Source of the DNA: Procambarus clarkii
Lineage: Eukaryota > Arthropoda > Malacostraca > Decapoda > Cambaridae
DNA length: 64,000 bases
Assembly: GCF_040958095.1 (NCBI RefSeq)
Contig: NC_091151.1
Span: forward strand, 4,155,094-4,219,093
Direction: 5' to 3'
Of this stretch, positions 19,325-27,763 are shown piece after piece; position 1 is the first letter of the stretch, and each line of letters starts with the position of its first letter. The notes beneath the pieces were generated by a model that did not search any database, was not told the DNA's origin, and saw only the letters and a list, made by a program, of their open reading frames with translations. The position numbers and the translations under genes are program-made.

Positions 19325-20449
19325 ATGTCTCTAACGACACAGAAACGAACAATTCTCACCAGTATCTATAATGACATTTCTAGCCCAGGTGGTTTCACAG
19401 GGTCAATTCAAAAATTGTATAAGGCTGCCAGACTTAAAGACCCCAACATTAGTGTTGCAGATGTGAAGGAATTTCTCCATGGGGAGCGATCTTACACATT
19501 ACATAGAGGAAATTTAGTTAGGTTCCCCCGACGGAAAATATTAGCCCCTAAACCTCGTACCATAATTGCCTGTGACCTAGGGGACTTTTGTAGTTTACAA
19601 AAATACAATAATGGTGTTAAATATATTTTAATTTGTGTCGATGTTTATTCCCGCCTAATGCAGACTCAAACTTTAAAAACAAAAAATTCAAGTGAAGTGT
19701 TAGTCGCTCTGAAGAAGATATTCGAGGAAACGCCTCAGTTTCTCGGTGTAAGGCGGATATTCACTGACCGAGGTAGAGAATTTTACAACAAGTCAGTTCA
19801 AAATTATTTTAATAAGAAAAATATTAAATTATATAGTGTATTTTCGGAAATGAAATCTAGCATAGTGGAGCGAGCCATCAGAACTTTAAAACATAAACTG
19901 TATCATTATATGACTCAAGCTAATTCATTAAAATACACCCACATCCTCCCTAAAGTTGTGGACGTGTACAACCACACTTTCCACAGGATGCTAAAAAATA
20001 CTCCTCATGCCATTCATAAGTTGCAAAATATTGAAGATATACGAAGACAGTTTAAGGTCATGTATTTAAACAATGACTCCTCCATAACTGCCATCAGTCC
20101 ACGGTTGCACCTTGGACAGCATGTGCGATTGGCAAAGCGCAGGAATATATTTCACAAAGGCTTTTGGCACCAAAATACAGAAGAAATATTTGTAGTGTCA
20201 CATATTGACAGAACACATCCAATCCCGACATATAAAATCAAAGATTTAAACAACGAGACGATCAGTGGTATGTTTTATGAGAAAGAATTGATTGCAACAT
20301 CCCTTCCAGACTATTTTCCTGTAACGGTATTACAGTCTAGGAAAACATCGAAAGGACACAGAGAATATTTCGTCAAGTGGAGAGGGTACCCAGATTCTGC
20401 CAATAGCTGGATTAAAGCTCAAGACATCGTCAAATTTAACAAAAAATGA
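19325..20449 (+). CDS. Polinton integrase with C-terminal chromodomain
   Basis: 374 residues. The retroviral-type catalytic core has D84 (IACDLGDF), D148 (IFTDRGREF) and E182 (SSIVERAIRTLK); the 33 residues between the last two fit the D,D(35)E pattern. An N-terminal segment with KLYKAARLKDP and VKEFLHG resembles the helical region before the core in Polinton integrases. Residues about 333-374 form a chromodomain (REYFVKWRGYPDSANSWI), expected to bind modified histones and guide insertion. The frame is intact. Its stop overlaps the next start: the start codon ATG of the following gene lies at 20446. Confidence 0.92.
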   Translation: MSLTTQKRTILTSIYNDISSPGGFTGSIQKLYKAARLKDPNISVADVKEFLHGERSYTLHRGNLVRFPRRKILAPKPRTIIACDLGDFCSLQKYNNGVKYILICVDVYSRLMQTQTLKTKNSSEVLVALKKIFEETPQFLGVRRIFTDRGREFYNKSVQNYFNKKNIKLYSVFSEMKSSIVERAIRTLKHKLYHYMTQANSLKYTHILPKVVDVYNHTFHRMLKNTPHAIHKLQNIEDIRRQFKVMYLNNDSSITAISPRLHLGQHVRLAKRRNIFHKGFWHQNTEEIFVVSHIDRTHPIPTYKIKDLNNETISGMFYEKELIATSLPDYFPVTVLQSRKTSKGHREYFVKWRGYPDSANSWIKAQDIVKFNKK

Positions 20450-20787
20450 CAGTTCAACAGGACTCTCTCGTAGAGAAACATCATCAGTTGTTATTTTTAT
20501 TAAACAATTTATCACCCAAGAAGCGGAATAAACTAATCAAGGCTTTAAAACGGCAGGAAATTGAATCAATTTGTGAAATTTTTGCCAATTTTCTGAAACG
20601 AAACATCCCAGTTCAACCTCAGATAATTAATGGCTTGCAGAGATATCAGAATGACATACGATCTGTAGCGCGTAAGAAAACTCCTTTATACAAAAAGAAG
20701 CTCATACTGACCTCCAGACGTGGTGGGGCGATATTAGCAGCTCTGCTACCTTTGGCTGTATCGTTAATTTCCTCCCTAATAAGGTAA
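20446..20787 (+). CDS. small basic Polinton protein with hydrophobic C-terminus (core/pX-like)
   Basis: 113 residues, overlapping the integrase stop by four bases. The N-terminal half is helical and charged (LVEKHHQLLFLLNNLSPKKR). The C-terminal half has a basic stretch (ARKKTPLYKKKLILTSRRGG) followed by a hydrophobic segment AILAALLPLAVSLISSLI. Small proteins with an RGG-type turn and hydrophobic tail recur beside the capsid genes of Polintons and adintoviruses and have been compared with adenovirus core peptide pX. That comparison is family knowledge, and the function here is inferred. A membrane-active or DNA-condensing role are both possible. Confidence 0.65.
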   Translation: MTVQQDSLVEKHHQLLFLLNNLSPKKRNKLIKALKRQEIESICEIFANFLKRNIPVQPQIINGLQRYQNDIRSVARKKTPLYKKKLILTSRRGGAILAALLPLAVSLISSLIR

Positions 20788-20815
20788 TTGCGTAAATAAG
20801 TAACGAGAGAATAAA

Positions 20816-21250
20816 ATGGTGAAAGAATATTGCCTGGTACCACGATTCATAGCTGAAAAATATTTATTTAATAAAAACAAGAACTCACCATCACCTCCTA
20901 ACGCGGTGGGTCTAACCTCCCCCGGAGGTGATGGTAGTGAAAGTATGTCCTTCTCTTTAAAAAACGAATCCAACTCAAGTAATAATATTGGGGGAGCCCG
21001 TAACCTACCCACCTGCGACTCTGGTAGGGGTGATTGGGGGGTGGGGGAAGAGGACACTCCTTCCTCCCACCTGACAACAACGGGCTGTGGGCGGTGTTGC
21101 CGTAGTAGCACCTCCAGACGGGCGGGGCTGGTCACACACCCTTTAAATGACATTGGGGCCCCCGGCGACCGTCGCCCGCCGCCACCCTTAAAAAGAAAAA
21201 AAAAAACGCGGGCTGCCCGGCGCGACCATCGCCTTTTAAAAAAAAAATAA
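20816..21250 (+). CDS. conserved Polinton protein, N-terminal part (LVPR motif)
   Basis: 144 residues starting MVKEYCLVPRFIAEKYL, a short motif that recurs at the start of an uncharacterised Polinton/adintovirus protein. After about 20 residues it becomes disordered: Pro, Ser and Gly rich, then Arg/Lys rich. It ends KKK-stop at 21248-21250 in an A tract. The C-terminal half of the same kind of protein appears to continue at 21286-21675 in the -1 frame. The -1 frame is open from the A tract onward, so the pair may be one protein made by -1 frameshifting at the A_AAA_AAA run near 21238-21247. A single-base indel would produce the same picture. Confidence 0.6.
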   Translation: MVKEYCLVPRFIAEKYLFNKNKNSPSPPNAVGLTSPGGDGSESMSFSLKNESNSSNNIGGARNLPTCDSGRGDWGVGEEDTPSSHLTTTGCGRCCRSSTSRRAGLVTHPLNDIGAPGDRRPPPPLKRKKKTRAARRDHRLLKKK

Positions 21251-21675
21251 ATAAAAAAAGGGGACATTCCATCCTCCCGCCTGAAGTGCAAGTAATTGTT
21301 GCTGGCCACACTCCACATAAAGCCACCATCACACCCCAAAATCCAAGTCTGGACAACTTAATAAATGTGAATTTTAAAATTGAGGAAATTCCTCATGTCA
21401 AAGCATTATTGAACATGTTTGGACAAAACAGCCAACAGGTGATGTGGGATAGTCGCGGAAATTTATTAAAGCCTGTACAAAATTTAAATATTTTAGATAT
21501 AATTAAAACTCTAGCCTTCACAAAGGGACAATTTAGGGCAAGTGACAAGGAAGATGTAAGGGTTTTACTGAGGGTGGCTGGCATAGACCCAACCCTCATA
21601 CGTAATTATCGCGCTAGATCACAGTTAAAAGGGGGGAGGGGTATCCATAGGAGACCCCATTGGGAGCCGTATTGA
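21251..21675 (+). CDS. conserved Polinton protein, C-terminal part
   Basis: The frame is open without an ATG start; the first possible alternative start is GTG at 21286. The segment contains HVKALLNMFGQNSQQVMWDS followed by RGNLLKPVQNLNILDIIKTL and ends near GIDPTLIRNYRARSQL. A leucine-rich helix, then a tryptophan in a W-D-x-x-G-N/E-L turn, then a DII/DLI helix, is the pattern I recall from the C-terminus of the LVP-motif protein of Polintons. The lack of an ATG supports translation as a continuation of 20816-21250. Function unknown. Its end overlaps the next open frame. Confidence 0.6.
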
Positions 21676-21728
21676 AGACCTATATGAAGACCATCTTAAA
21701 GACCACCATATTCAGTTGCATATCCACC

Positions 21729-22067
21729 ATGGAGCAAGCTTCTAGACCCACTCCTCCCCCAGCTACACCCCCAGAAGACAAATCTCCCTTATTAAAGAAG
21801 TTGGTTGCTACTCAGCGGTACTACAAGTATGTCGAACACAAATGTAGATTGATATATGCATTGTGGGATTGTTATGACCGTCTTGTGTTGAGTGCCCCTC
21901 CAGAACGGTTTTTTAAGTCATTTGGAGAGACGGTGAAACGTTATGAAGAATATTCATCCCAGGAAATCCAGACGGAGATATGGCAAATGGAAAAATTAAC
22001 CTTCCAACATCGAGACCAGATTACAGCCTTCGAGACTGGACGGAGTGTGTATGGACTTTTAAGGTAG
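21729..22067 (+). CDS. hypothetical Polinton protein
   Basis: I choose the ATG at 21729, which has a strong initiation context (CCACCATGG), over the in-frame ATG at 21660. The product is 112 residues: a proline-rich N-terminus (RPTPPPATPPEDK), then a helical region with conserved-looking aromatic residues (RYYKYVEHKCRLIYALWDCY) and acidic/glutamine stretches. No domain is recognisable. It sits between the LVP-motif protein and an unrecognised gene, within the colinear capsid region. It could be a structural accessory protein, but nothing in the sequence proves it. Confidence 0.55.
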   Translation: MEQASRPTPPPATPPEDKSPLLKKLVATQRYYKYVEHKCRLIYALWDCYDRLVLSAPPERFFKSFGETVKRYEEYSSQEIQTEIWQMEKLTFQHRDQITAFETGRSVYGLLR

Positions 22068-22129
22068 GGAAGGCAGCCTCTACCCCACACCCCATACATT
22101 CCTCCCCCTCCAGGTGGGGGACACAGGTG

Positions 22130-22137
22130 TATTTAAA
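22130..22137 (+). promoter_or_regulatory. candidate TATA box before the 22212 gene
   Basis: TATTTAAA lies 75 bases upstream of the ATG at 22212 and 62 bases after the previous stop. Position and sequence fit an RNA polymerase II TATA element. No other core element was tested. Confidence 0.45.
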
Positions 22138-22211
22138 GGCCTCCACCGTCACCCTCGGTCACCATAGTTGACGACGACTCTTCCCCAGTTCCTCTCAACC
22201 GCCCCTCCGCC

Positions 22212-23207
22212 ATGGCTTTATCGTCCATTAAGTCAATAGACAGCGACATCACCGACACCCACGCCTTTGGGGTCGGTGATGTCATAGTGTATGACTTACC
22301 CGCTGCTGTTGTGCGTCCCTATGGACTGGCAAGTGTAATTTGGAAATGTTACAACTATGCCCGTGTGGAACGTGAAGGACTGACTCGTGTCAACAGGGCC
22401 ACAATACGTTACCGGTCTACCCCGGGTGACATCGAAGTGAAGATAGCTCCCCTACCCTCCGACGGTCAAGACATTGTCGAAGAGCCAGTCTTGTTCTTCC
22501 GCCCCACCATCGTGGCGCTAATTTCCGCTTTCGGTGCAGGAGCACCCTTCGAGTCCAACCCTATAGCTCAGGAGCAAGTGCAGTCTTCCTCCGACATCCA
22601 CTACATCACCAATGTCACCCTGGATACTGCCAAGAATAGGCTATATTGGCTGAAAACAGCCCTAACAAAGGTTGGCAATCTCATGGTAAGAACTCCAACC
22701 ATGTTTCGGCTGGTGGTGCCCCATGGGCTGGGGGCCTCCCGTGATGGCATGGACAACTGGCACAAGGACGTCGGGCCCATGCTCATTTCGCTCAACGCTG
22801 ACCTGGGCAAGCATAACAAGGAGCTGGTAATCCTCAAACGTCCCTCTACCGTCACCCCATCGATGGTACCCCTCCCGAATGATGATCCCAGGGGAGAGGG
22901 TGATAGTAAAACTATCACCCTAGATGCGGTGGTGGGGGAGGGTGCCACCACTCCAGGAAGCTCTTCTCGTTCTACACCACCAGCACCACCAGCCACCCCC
23001 AGGAAGAAGAGACACCTACAAGAGTACTCATCCACCTCCAGCGCTGCTCCACCCCCACCCACAACATCTGGCACGGCCAAACGACGGATCGAAACCACTA
23101 TTGACTTCGACCCCCTCTCAAATCATCGTATTGACACCATCCTCGATGGAGAGTCACAGGAAATATTCCTGTTATCCTCATCACCGAAAAAACAACGAAA
23201 GCTGTAA
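22212..23207 (+). CDS. unrecognised Polinton protein with disordered C-terminus
   Basis: 331 residues starting in a good context (GCCATGG). Residues 1-215 look globular, with alternating hydrophobic strands such as VGDVIVYDLPAAVV and FRLVVPHGLG. From about residue 220 the sequence is low in order, with Ser/Pro/Thr runs and basic patches (PRKKRH, AKRRIE, KKQRKL). It ends just before a CAG/GGT-rich trinucleotide region. In another frame that region would encode a Ser/Gly-rich tail that could only be added by a shift. I do not recognise the family. Its place between accessory genes and the minor capsid gene suggests a virion or DNA-binding role, which is inference. Confidence 0.6.
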   Translation: MALSSIKSIDSDITDTHAFGVGDVIVYDLPAAVVRPYGLASVIWKCYNYARVEREGLTRVNRATIRYRSTPGDIEVKIAPLPSDGQDIVEEPVLFFRPTIVALISAFGAGAPFESNPIAQEQVQSSSDIHYITNVTLDTAKNRLYWLKTALTKVGNLMVRTPTMFRLVVPHGLGASRDGMDNWHKDVGPMLISLNADLGKHNKELVILKRPSTVTPSMVPLPNDDPRGEGDSKTITLDAVVGEGATTPGSSSRSTPPAPPATPRKKRHLQEYSSTSSAAPPPPTTSGTAKRRIETTIDFDPLSNHRIDTILDGESQEIFLLSSSPKKQRKL

Positions 23208-23244
23208 CCATCAACGCTCAAAGAAGACGTGCCAGCACCACCAC

Positions 23245-23485
23245 AGTCAGTAACAGCAGCAGCAGCAGCAACAGCAGTACCTCCATCTACAACAGCTTCG
23301 GTGGTGGTAGCAGTAGCAGGTCCACCGACGATGGTGACAGTGTTGTCAGCGGTAGTGGTAGCGGCAACGGTACCACCAACTACAGCAGTTCCGGCGGTGA
23401 CAGCGGCAGCAACAGTACCATCATCGCCGGCAGCGGTAACGGTAGCGGCAGCAGTACCACCAACTACAACGGTTCCAGCGGTGGT

Positions 23486-23516
<31 letters not shown>

Positions 23517-23600
23517 CCGTCAGCGGTGGCAGCGGTGTCAGTGGTACCAACAGCTCCCCCAGCAGCAGCGGCAGCGGCAGCAGCGGACGACAGCAGTACC
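23245..23600. repeat. trinucleotide-rich region (AGC/GGT)
   Basis: Runs of AGC and GGT codon-sized units fill this gap between two Polinton genes. All phases are partly open, giving Ser/Gly, Ala/Thr or Gln-type low-complexity products. The Ala-rich ORFs on both strands are by-products. It is flanked on the right by TTAATAAAATAAAATA, which could serve as a polyadenylation signal for the upstream gene. Confidence 0.7.
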
Positions 23601-23758
23601 AACAGCTGCTGCTCTTTATATGTAATTTGTTATGGGGGAACAAAATGTAGTTCCCCCTGTTGTAGTTCTTTTAAAAGTAATATTTCCTTAGTAGATTAAT
23701 AAAATAAAATATAAGTAATGATGTTTTATTCCCACCCCAGTCAGTACATAACTTAACA

Positions 23759-24625
23759 ATGGACGAGGAGCACTACATATACCTCACTAGCCTCGACCAA
23801 GAAGATATATACAACAACACAAGTTCAGCATTTACAAACACCATCCCCACTCTACATTTAAACCCTTCCATTAAACATGAAGTGGCCTTAGTCAACATAC
23901 TCCTACCCAGACGAATTAACGCTATCATCAAGGATGAGGGGGAGTCTGGTATAGACGTCTATGCTACTTTTAAGCGAGGAACTCTTTCTAAAAGCCCAGA
24001 ACATCTCATCTACACCTTCATCCCCAAAACCAACATATTATCCAGAAACATCACATTCATCACGAGTGAGCTTAGCCGACAAATAATCACCGACATGAAG
24101 CTTAGCTTCCGAGGTGATTTCAAAATATACTTCTCAGAAAGAGAACCAATCCTCACCTATGATCAATCCTTAGAGCGAGTATTACTATCCTCCACACTTA
24201 ACAATGAAGGCACTGGTTCCTTATATTCTCTTAGTCTTCAATTTAAACACAGAATAGCTAATGTACTTGGTTTTGACAGCAGTCGCAAATACACCATTTA
24301 TCAGGCAAAATCAGATGACATTACAGCAGCCTCAAAGATCGTGGCCTCATTCCCCCCAGACAATGACGGAGGTTGTGACTATTTACTCATTTATAGTGAC
24401 GTCATCGAGCCGGATCGTTACGGGGGACAAATTGTAAATATCTTAGATGCAATCAATTATCATGACTCTTATTCTAGAGGGGCTCATCCCCTAGTGTACA
24501 AGACATTAAATACTAACACGTTGGAGAAGGTGAGCATTAAGATAACAGATCAGTTTGGGCGAAAGGTTAGTTTTGAAGATGGGAGGTCGGTTACGGTAGT
24601 CTTACACCTCCGCCCTAAGGTATAA
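23759..24625 (+). CDS. Polinton minor capsid protein (penton-like)
   Basis: 288 residues. The start MDEEHYIYLTSLDQ is followed by the signature region NNTSSAFTNTIPTLHLNPSI and HEVALVNILLPRRI, a pattern of the penton-like single jelly-roll minor capsid of Polintons. The C-terminus KITDQFGRKVSFEDGRSVTV followed by LHLRP is the matching end motif of the family (D-x-x-G-x-x-V-x-F-x-x-G, then a histidine-arginine strand). It would occupy the fivefold vertices of an icosahedral particle. The frame is intact. A TA-rich microsatellite (24640-24681) follows the stop. Confidence 0.85.
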   Translation: MDEEHYIYLTSLDQEDIYNNTSSAFTNTIPTLHLNPSIKHEVALVNILLPRRINAIIKDEGESGIDVYATFKRGTLSKSPEHLIYTFIPKTNILSRNITFITSELSRQIITDMKLSFRGDFKIYFSEREPILTYDQSLERVLLSSTLNNEGTGSLYSLSLQFKHRIANVLGFDSSRKYTIYQAKSDDITAASKIVASFPPDNDGGCDYLLIYSDVIEPDRYGGQIVNILDAINYHDSYSRGAHPLVYKTLNTNTLEKVSIKITDQFGRKVSFEDGRSVTVVLHLRPKV

Positions 24626-24635
24626 CAATATAATC

Positions 24636-24686
<51 letters not shown>

Positions 24687-24729
24687 GTGTTTACCCACAT
24701 CATCGGTTATTATAAGAAGAGGAGTCGGG

Positions 24730-25158
24730 ATGCGAGTACCTTTCCACACACCCTCCCAGAAGGAGTATGGGGAGATCTTCTCCCCCCTCTCTGGGAGATA
24801 CGGGGTGAGGGGGGGAGCGATGAATGACATACGCACATTCCAAGCGCCTTATCTCAGATCTGGTGGTGGTTTTTTTGGGACCTTAGCCGGCTTGGCTCGA
24901 CGAGCCATACCATTTTTCATGAAAACTGTAACGCCGACTGCTATCGATTTTGGGAAAAATGTTCTTGGTGATTTAACCAGTGGTAGACGGGATGTAAAGA
25001 GCGCTCTGAGAACTCACGGTATTGATGCTCTTAAGACTGTGGGGAAGAAATTGGTAGCAGGCGGGAAAATTAAAAGACTCTCTAGGAGAAGAAAAAATAA
25101 AAATAATAAATGTAAACGAGCCCTTGGGTATAAAAATGATGTATTTTCACTACAGTAA
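24730..25158 (+). CDS. Polinton pVI-like minor virion protein
   Basis: 142 residues from ATG 24730; an internal ATG at 24820 (MNDIRTF) is an alternative and may be the true start, since the first 30 residues look unstructured. The remainder has Gly-rich SGGGFFGTLAGLARRAIPFF, a TPTAIDFGKNVLGDLTSGRR segment, a helix with ALRTHGIDALKTVGKK, and a very basic tail (RLSRRRKNKNNKCKR). Small Gly-rich amphipathic proteins with basic tails between penton and major capsid genes are usual in Polintons and adintoviruses and have been likened to adenovirus pVI. Role in membrane penetration or capsid cementing is inferred. Confidence 0.65.
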   Translation: MRVPFHTPSQKEYGEIFSPLSGRYGVRGGAMNDIRTFQAPYLRSGGGFFGTLAGLARRAIPFFMKTVTPTAIDFGKNVLGDLTSGRRDVKSALRTHGIDALKTVGKKLVAGGKIKRLSRRRKNKNNKCKRALGYKNDVFSLQ

Positions 25159-25188
25159 GCAGTCATACTTCACCTTTCGGAGGAGATC

Positions 25189-26544
25189 ATGGCGGAGGCT
25201 AGTGGAGCTGGGTTGAAAATCCCTGTAGAATATTATACTTCCAGTATTATTGACCAATTTCCTAGAAGTAACAGAATACGTAATGTGGAGAGTTCAATTG
25301 CCTCCACACAGCAAATAGACATTCTACCTGTTAACCTACCTATTAATCAACGTTTGCGGGATAATTACTTAGAATTCCGCATCCCCGGAACCCAGGGCGC
25401 CTTCTTAGATTTAGCTAATATTGTTATAGATTTTAAGGTATCTTTAACGAAAGATGACGATACCACAAAATTGGAAGAGGATGACCATGTGGAATTTGTT
25501 AATGGGTTGTCAAATACCATGTTTAAAGGTGTTCAGGTGTTTTTAGGAGAGCAGGTAGTTGAAACAAATTCTAATTTTAATTATTGGTCGTTTATTAAAT
25601 TAATTACCTCCATGCCTCCATCAAAAATGTCTTCCTTGGGGAGGATTGGAGCCTTTCGTAGGGACTGGAGTGATGATGGTGTAATCCCTAACGAATTTAC
25701 TAATACATTTTTTACTGGGGCAACCGCCAAGGATAAAAAATTTATGACCGATTTAAAAGGTAAAGGATTGTCAATGTGTTTTCCCCTACTATTGGACGTA
25801 ACAACCCTAGGCCAATACATATTAGATAATATAGATGTGCGCCTAAGATTGGAGCTCTCCCCACATGCTTGGGTGCTAAATACAAGTGTGGACGATGGCT
25901 CTAAGTATCGGCTGCATATGGATTATGCTAAGTTGTGGGTAACACGTGTGTTCCCCTACCCAAGTGCTTACCTAGCCTTAAACAGCTCACTGTTAGCATC
26001 CCCCGACCCCATAACCTATACTTTCAATAAAACCATTTCTAAAACATATGTCCTAGCAGGGAATCAAACTAGTCTCTTAATTGATCAGCCTTGGGCGCAA
26101 GTAATTCCTCACAGGATATTCATGGTAATTGTGCCAATGAATTATTTCGCTGGCCTTCACCAAGGTAATGGATTATATTTTGAAAATGCAAAACTGAAAA
26201 ATATTGCCATGTATTTGAACAATAATGCAATTTACCGAATTGGTGGTGATTTCGACAATCATTATGCCCGCCTTTATTACGAAACTTTGAAGACATTAGG
26301 CTTAGAGCGTGATTCACTTCTAGCCTATGACACTTTTAATAAGGGAAGATCGATATTCGCCTTTGACTTAACCACCATTCAAACAAAGGATTCCCTCCCT
26401 GTGGAGAAATCTGGCAACTTGCGTATGGAGCTTGAGTTTGGCGGTGGTGTTACATATAACAGGCTGGTTTTACTGTTTGGGGAAACGACCGGGGTACTAT
26501 CCATCGACGGACAGAGAACTGTTCTGTGTGACGTGCGAGCTTAA
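25189..26544 (+). CDS. Polinton major capsid protein (double jelly-roll)
   Basis: 451 residues beginning MAEASGAGLKIPVEYY after a GGAGATCATGG context. N-terminal motifs ESSIASTQQIDILPVNLP and LEFRIPGTQGAFLDLANIVI, the VQVFLGEQVVE strand and the YWSFIKLITSMP helix match the first jelly roll of Polinton/adintovirus hexon-like proteins. The second half has NIDVRLRLELSPHAWVL, KLWVTRVFPYPSAYLAL and the C-terminal GNLRMELEFGGGVTYNRLVL. Trimers would build the icosahedral shell. No stop or shift is present. The protease ATG lies 8 bases after the stop. Confidence 0.88.
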   Translation: MAEASGAGLKIPVEYYTSSIIDQFPRSNRIRNVESSIASTQQIDILPVNLPINQRLRDNYLEFRIPGTQGAFLDLANIVIDFKVSLTKDDDTTKLEEDDHVEFVNGLSNTMFKGVQVFLGEQVVETNSNFNYWSFIKLITSMPPSKMSSLGRIGAFRRDWSDDGVIPNEFTNTFFTGATAKDKKFMTDLKGKGLSMCFPLLLDVTTLGQYILDNIDVRLRLELSPHAWVLNTSVDDGSKYRLHMDYAKLWVTRVFPYPSAYLALNSSLLASPDPITYTFNKTISKTYVLAGNQTSLLIDQPWAQVIPHRIFMVIVPMNYFAGLHQGNGLYFENAKLKNIAMYLNNNAIYRIGGDFDNHYARLYYETLKTLGLERDSLLAYDTFNKGRSIFAFDLTTIQTKDSLPVEKSGNLRMELEFGGGVTYNRLVLLFGETTGVLSIDGQRTVLCDVRA

Positions 26545-26551
26545 AAACATA

Positions 26552-27118
26552 ATGAATTGTAATGATATAAATATTAATTTAAAAAATAATCTAGGGGATC
26601 GAGCACTCTACCTAGGTTGTTATAATGCTGATGAAATAGAACATTTAAATATCTCATCAAGAAAACCTATTGTTCTCATAACTAATATTTTACCATCACA
26701 TAGCAGATTAACTATGGGACATTGGGTAGCTATTTATGTTGATAAAGTTAAACATCGAATGTTTTTTTTCGATAGTTATGCAATGTCGGCGGTTACTTAT
26801 GGACATTATTTTCAAGGATTTATTAAAACTAACACAATAACAAAGGTGTTTGGAATGTGCTACAGACTCCAGAGTGATTTTACCCTTGCTTGTGGACTGT
26901 ATTGCGTAATGTTCGTCCATAGGGTGAGTCACCTGGGGTTGCCTTCAACAGTACATTACTTACATAATGTATTTTCAAGCGTTAGTTTAAAATTAAATGA
27001 TAAACGTGCCCTCGCTTATGCGAGACGATATTTTCCTATGAAACATCACTGTGTTAGGACATTTTGTAGAGGAGTATGGGTTGGTTCTTATAGGTGGTGT
27101 AGAGAATATTTTTGTTAG
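26552..27118 (+). CDS. Polinton cysteine protease (adenovirus-type, Ulp1 clan)
   Basis: The ATG at 26552 comes 8 bases after the capsid stop, so I prefer it to the longer frame starting at 26432 inside the capsid gene. The product is 188 residues, close to adenovirus protease (about 204). Catalytic residues are H57 in MGHWVAIYVD, D74 in FFFDSYA, Q107 in RLQSDF and C114 in LACGLYC, in the order and spacing of adenain. It would cleave capsid and core precursors during particle maturation. It ends with a Cys/Trp-rich tail (HHCVRTFCRGVWVGSYRWC). Confidence 0.88.
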   Translation: MNCNDININLKNNLGDRALYLGCYNADEIEHLNISSRKPIVLITNILPSHSRLTMGHWVAIYVDKVKHRMFFFDSYAMSAVTYGHYFQGFIKTNTITKVFGMCYRLQSDFTLACGLYCVMFVHRVSHLGLPSTVHYLHNVFSSVSLKLNDKRALAYARRYFPMKHHCVRTFCRGVWVGSYRWCREYFC

Positions 27119-27152
27119 CTAGGCAACCCACCTAACAGGGGGATTACCCCCA

Positions 27153-27158
27153 TATAAA
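27153..27158 (+). promoter_or_regulatory. candidate TATA box of the spliced gene
   Basis: TATAAA in the context CCATATAAAACCCC, 55 bases upstream of the ATG at 27213 and 35 bases after the protease stop. The spacing would place transcription start about 27 bases before the ATG. Confidence 0.55.
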
Positions 27159-27212
27159 ACCCCTCTCACCCCACAACCTCCCTAGAAGACCCCCATCCCC
27201 CTTATCCTACAA

Positions 27213-27763
27213 ATGGAAGGCGTCTCCCCAGAAACACACGCAGGGAAGATTGAAGTCCTTGAAGGGCCTGGTTAGTATTACCCTCACTTTCTGGTAAAGA
27301 TTTATTTTTTTTTCCCACAATAGAAAGTTTGCTCAACCTCTATTTTACCTCTTCTTTTTTTTCAGTGCAATTCTTAGGACCTGTCCACATTTGTAGAGTA
27401 GTAATTCTACGAGGAAGGTCTGCCCCAAACAAGATGCTGTTACGTAGCCTAATTGATGATGCCTGCTGTAGAGGACACAAGGTCGCCCCTGCAGGGGGAG
27501 AGGTATGTACTAACTGTTCTTAGAGGAAATAGAATATTTTTAAAATAAAAGATATAGTCCTATAAATTATTTTCCCCATCTCTTTCCAGAACACTTCAGA
27601 TGAGAGTCAGAAGGAAAGTCGTCCAAAAGGCAACCAGCCAACTCACCCCACTCCCCCAAGAGAGGGGGGAGGGGGTCAAGACCTCCCCCCACTCACCACG
27701 GATGGGGAGACGTCAGAATTCTACTCAGATGAGGAAGGGGAGGTGGAGGGGGGAGAGGGATAG
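27213..27763 (+). CDS. candidate three-exon gene at the right side of the Polinton
   Basis: Exon 1 27213-27270, exon 2 27366-27502, exon 3 27590-27763. Intron 1 starts GTTAGT and ends in a T-rich tract plus CAG. Intron 2 starts GTATGT and ends CTCTTTCCAG. Joined, the coding length is 369 bases including the TAG stop, with phases compatible at both junctions (122 residues). The middle exon encodes a compact Cys/Arg-rich segment (HICRVVILRGRS, DDACCRGHK). The last exon is Pro/Gly rich then strongly acidic (SDEEGEVEGGEGE-like). I do not recognise the family. AATAAAA follows at about 27808. Individual exons are too short to stand out as ORFs. Splicing is inferred from consensus sites and frame only. 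Confidence 0.6.

Noticed and set aside
23123-23699. Alanine-rich ORFs on both strands
   Set aside because: Trinucleotide-repeat by-products. They lack any conserved segment and overlap the end of the 22212-23207 gene.
26432-26551. Longer N-terminus for the protease overlapping the capsid gene
   Set aside because: The 40 extra codons lie inside the capsid frame and the ATG at 26552 directly after the capsid stop gives the normal protease length.
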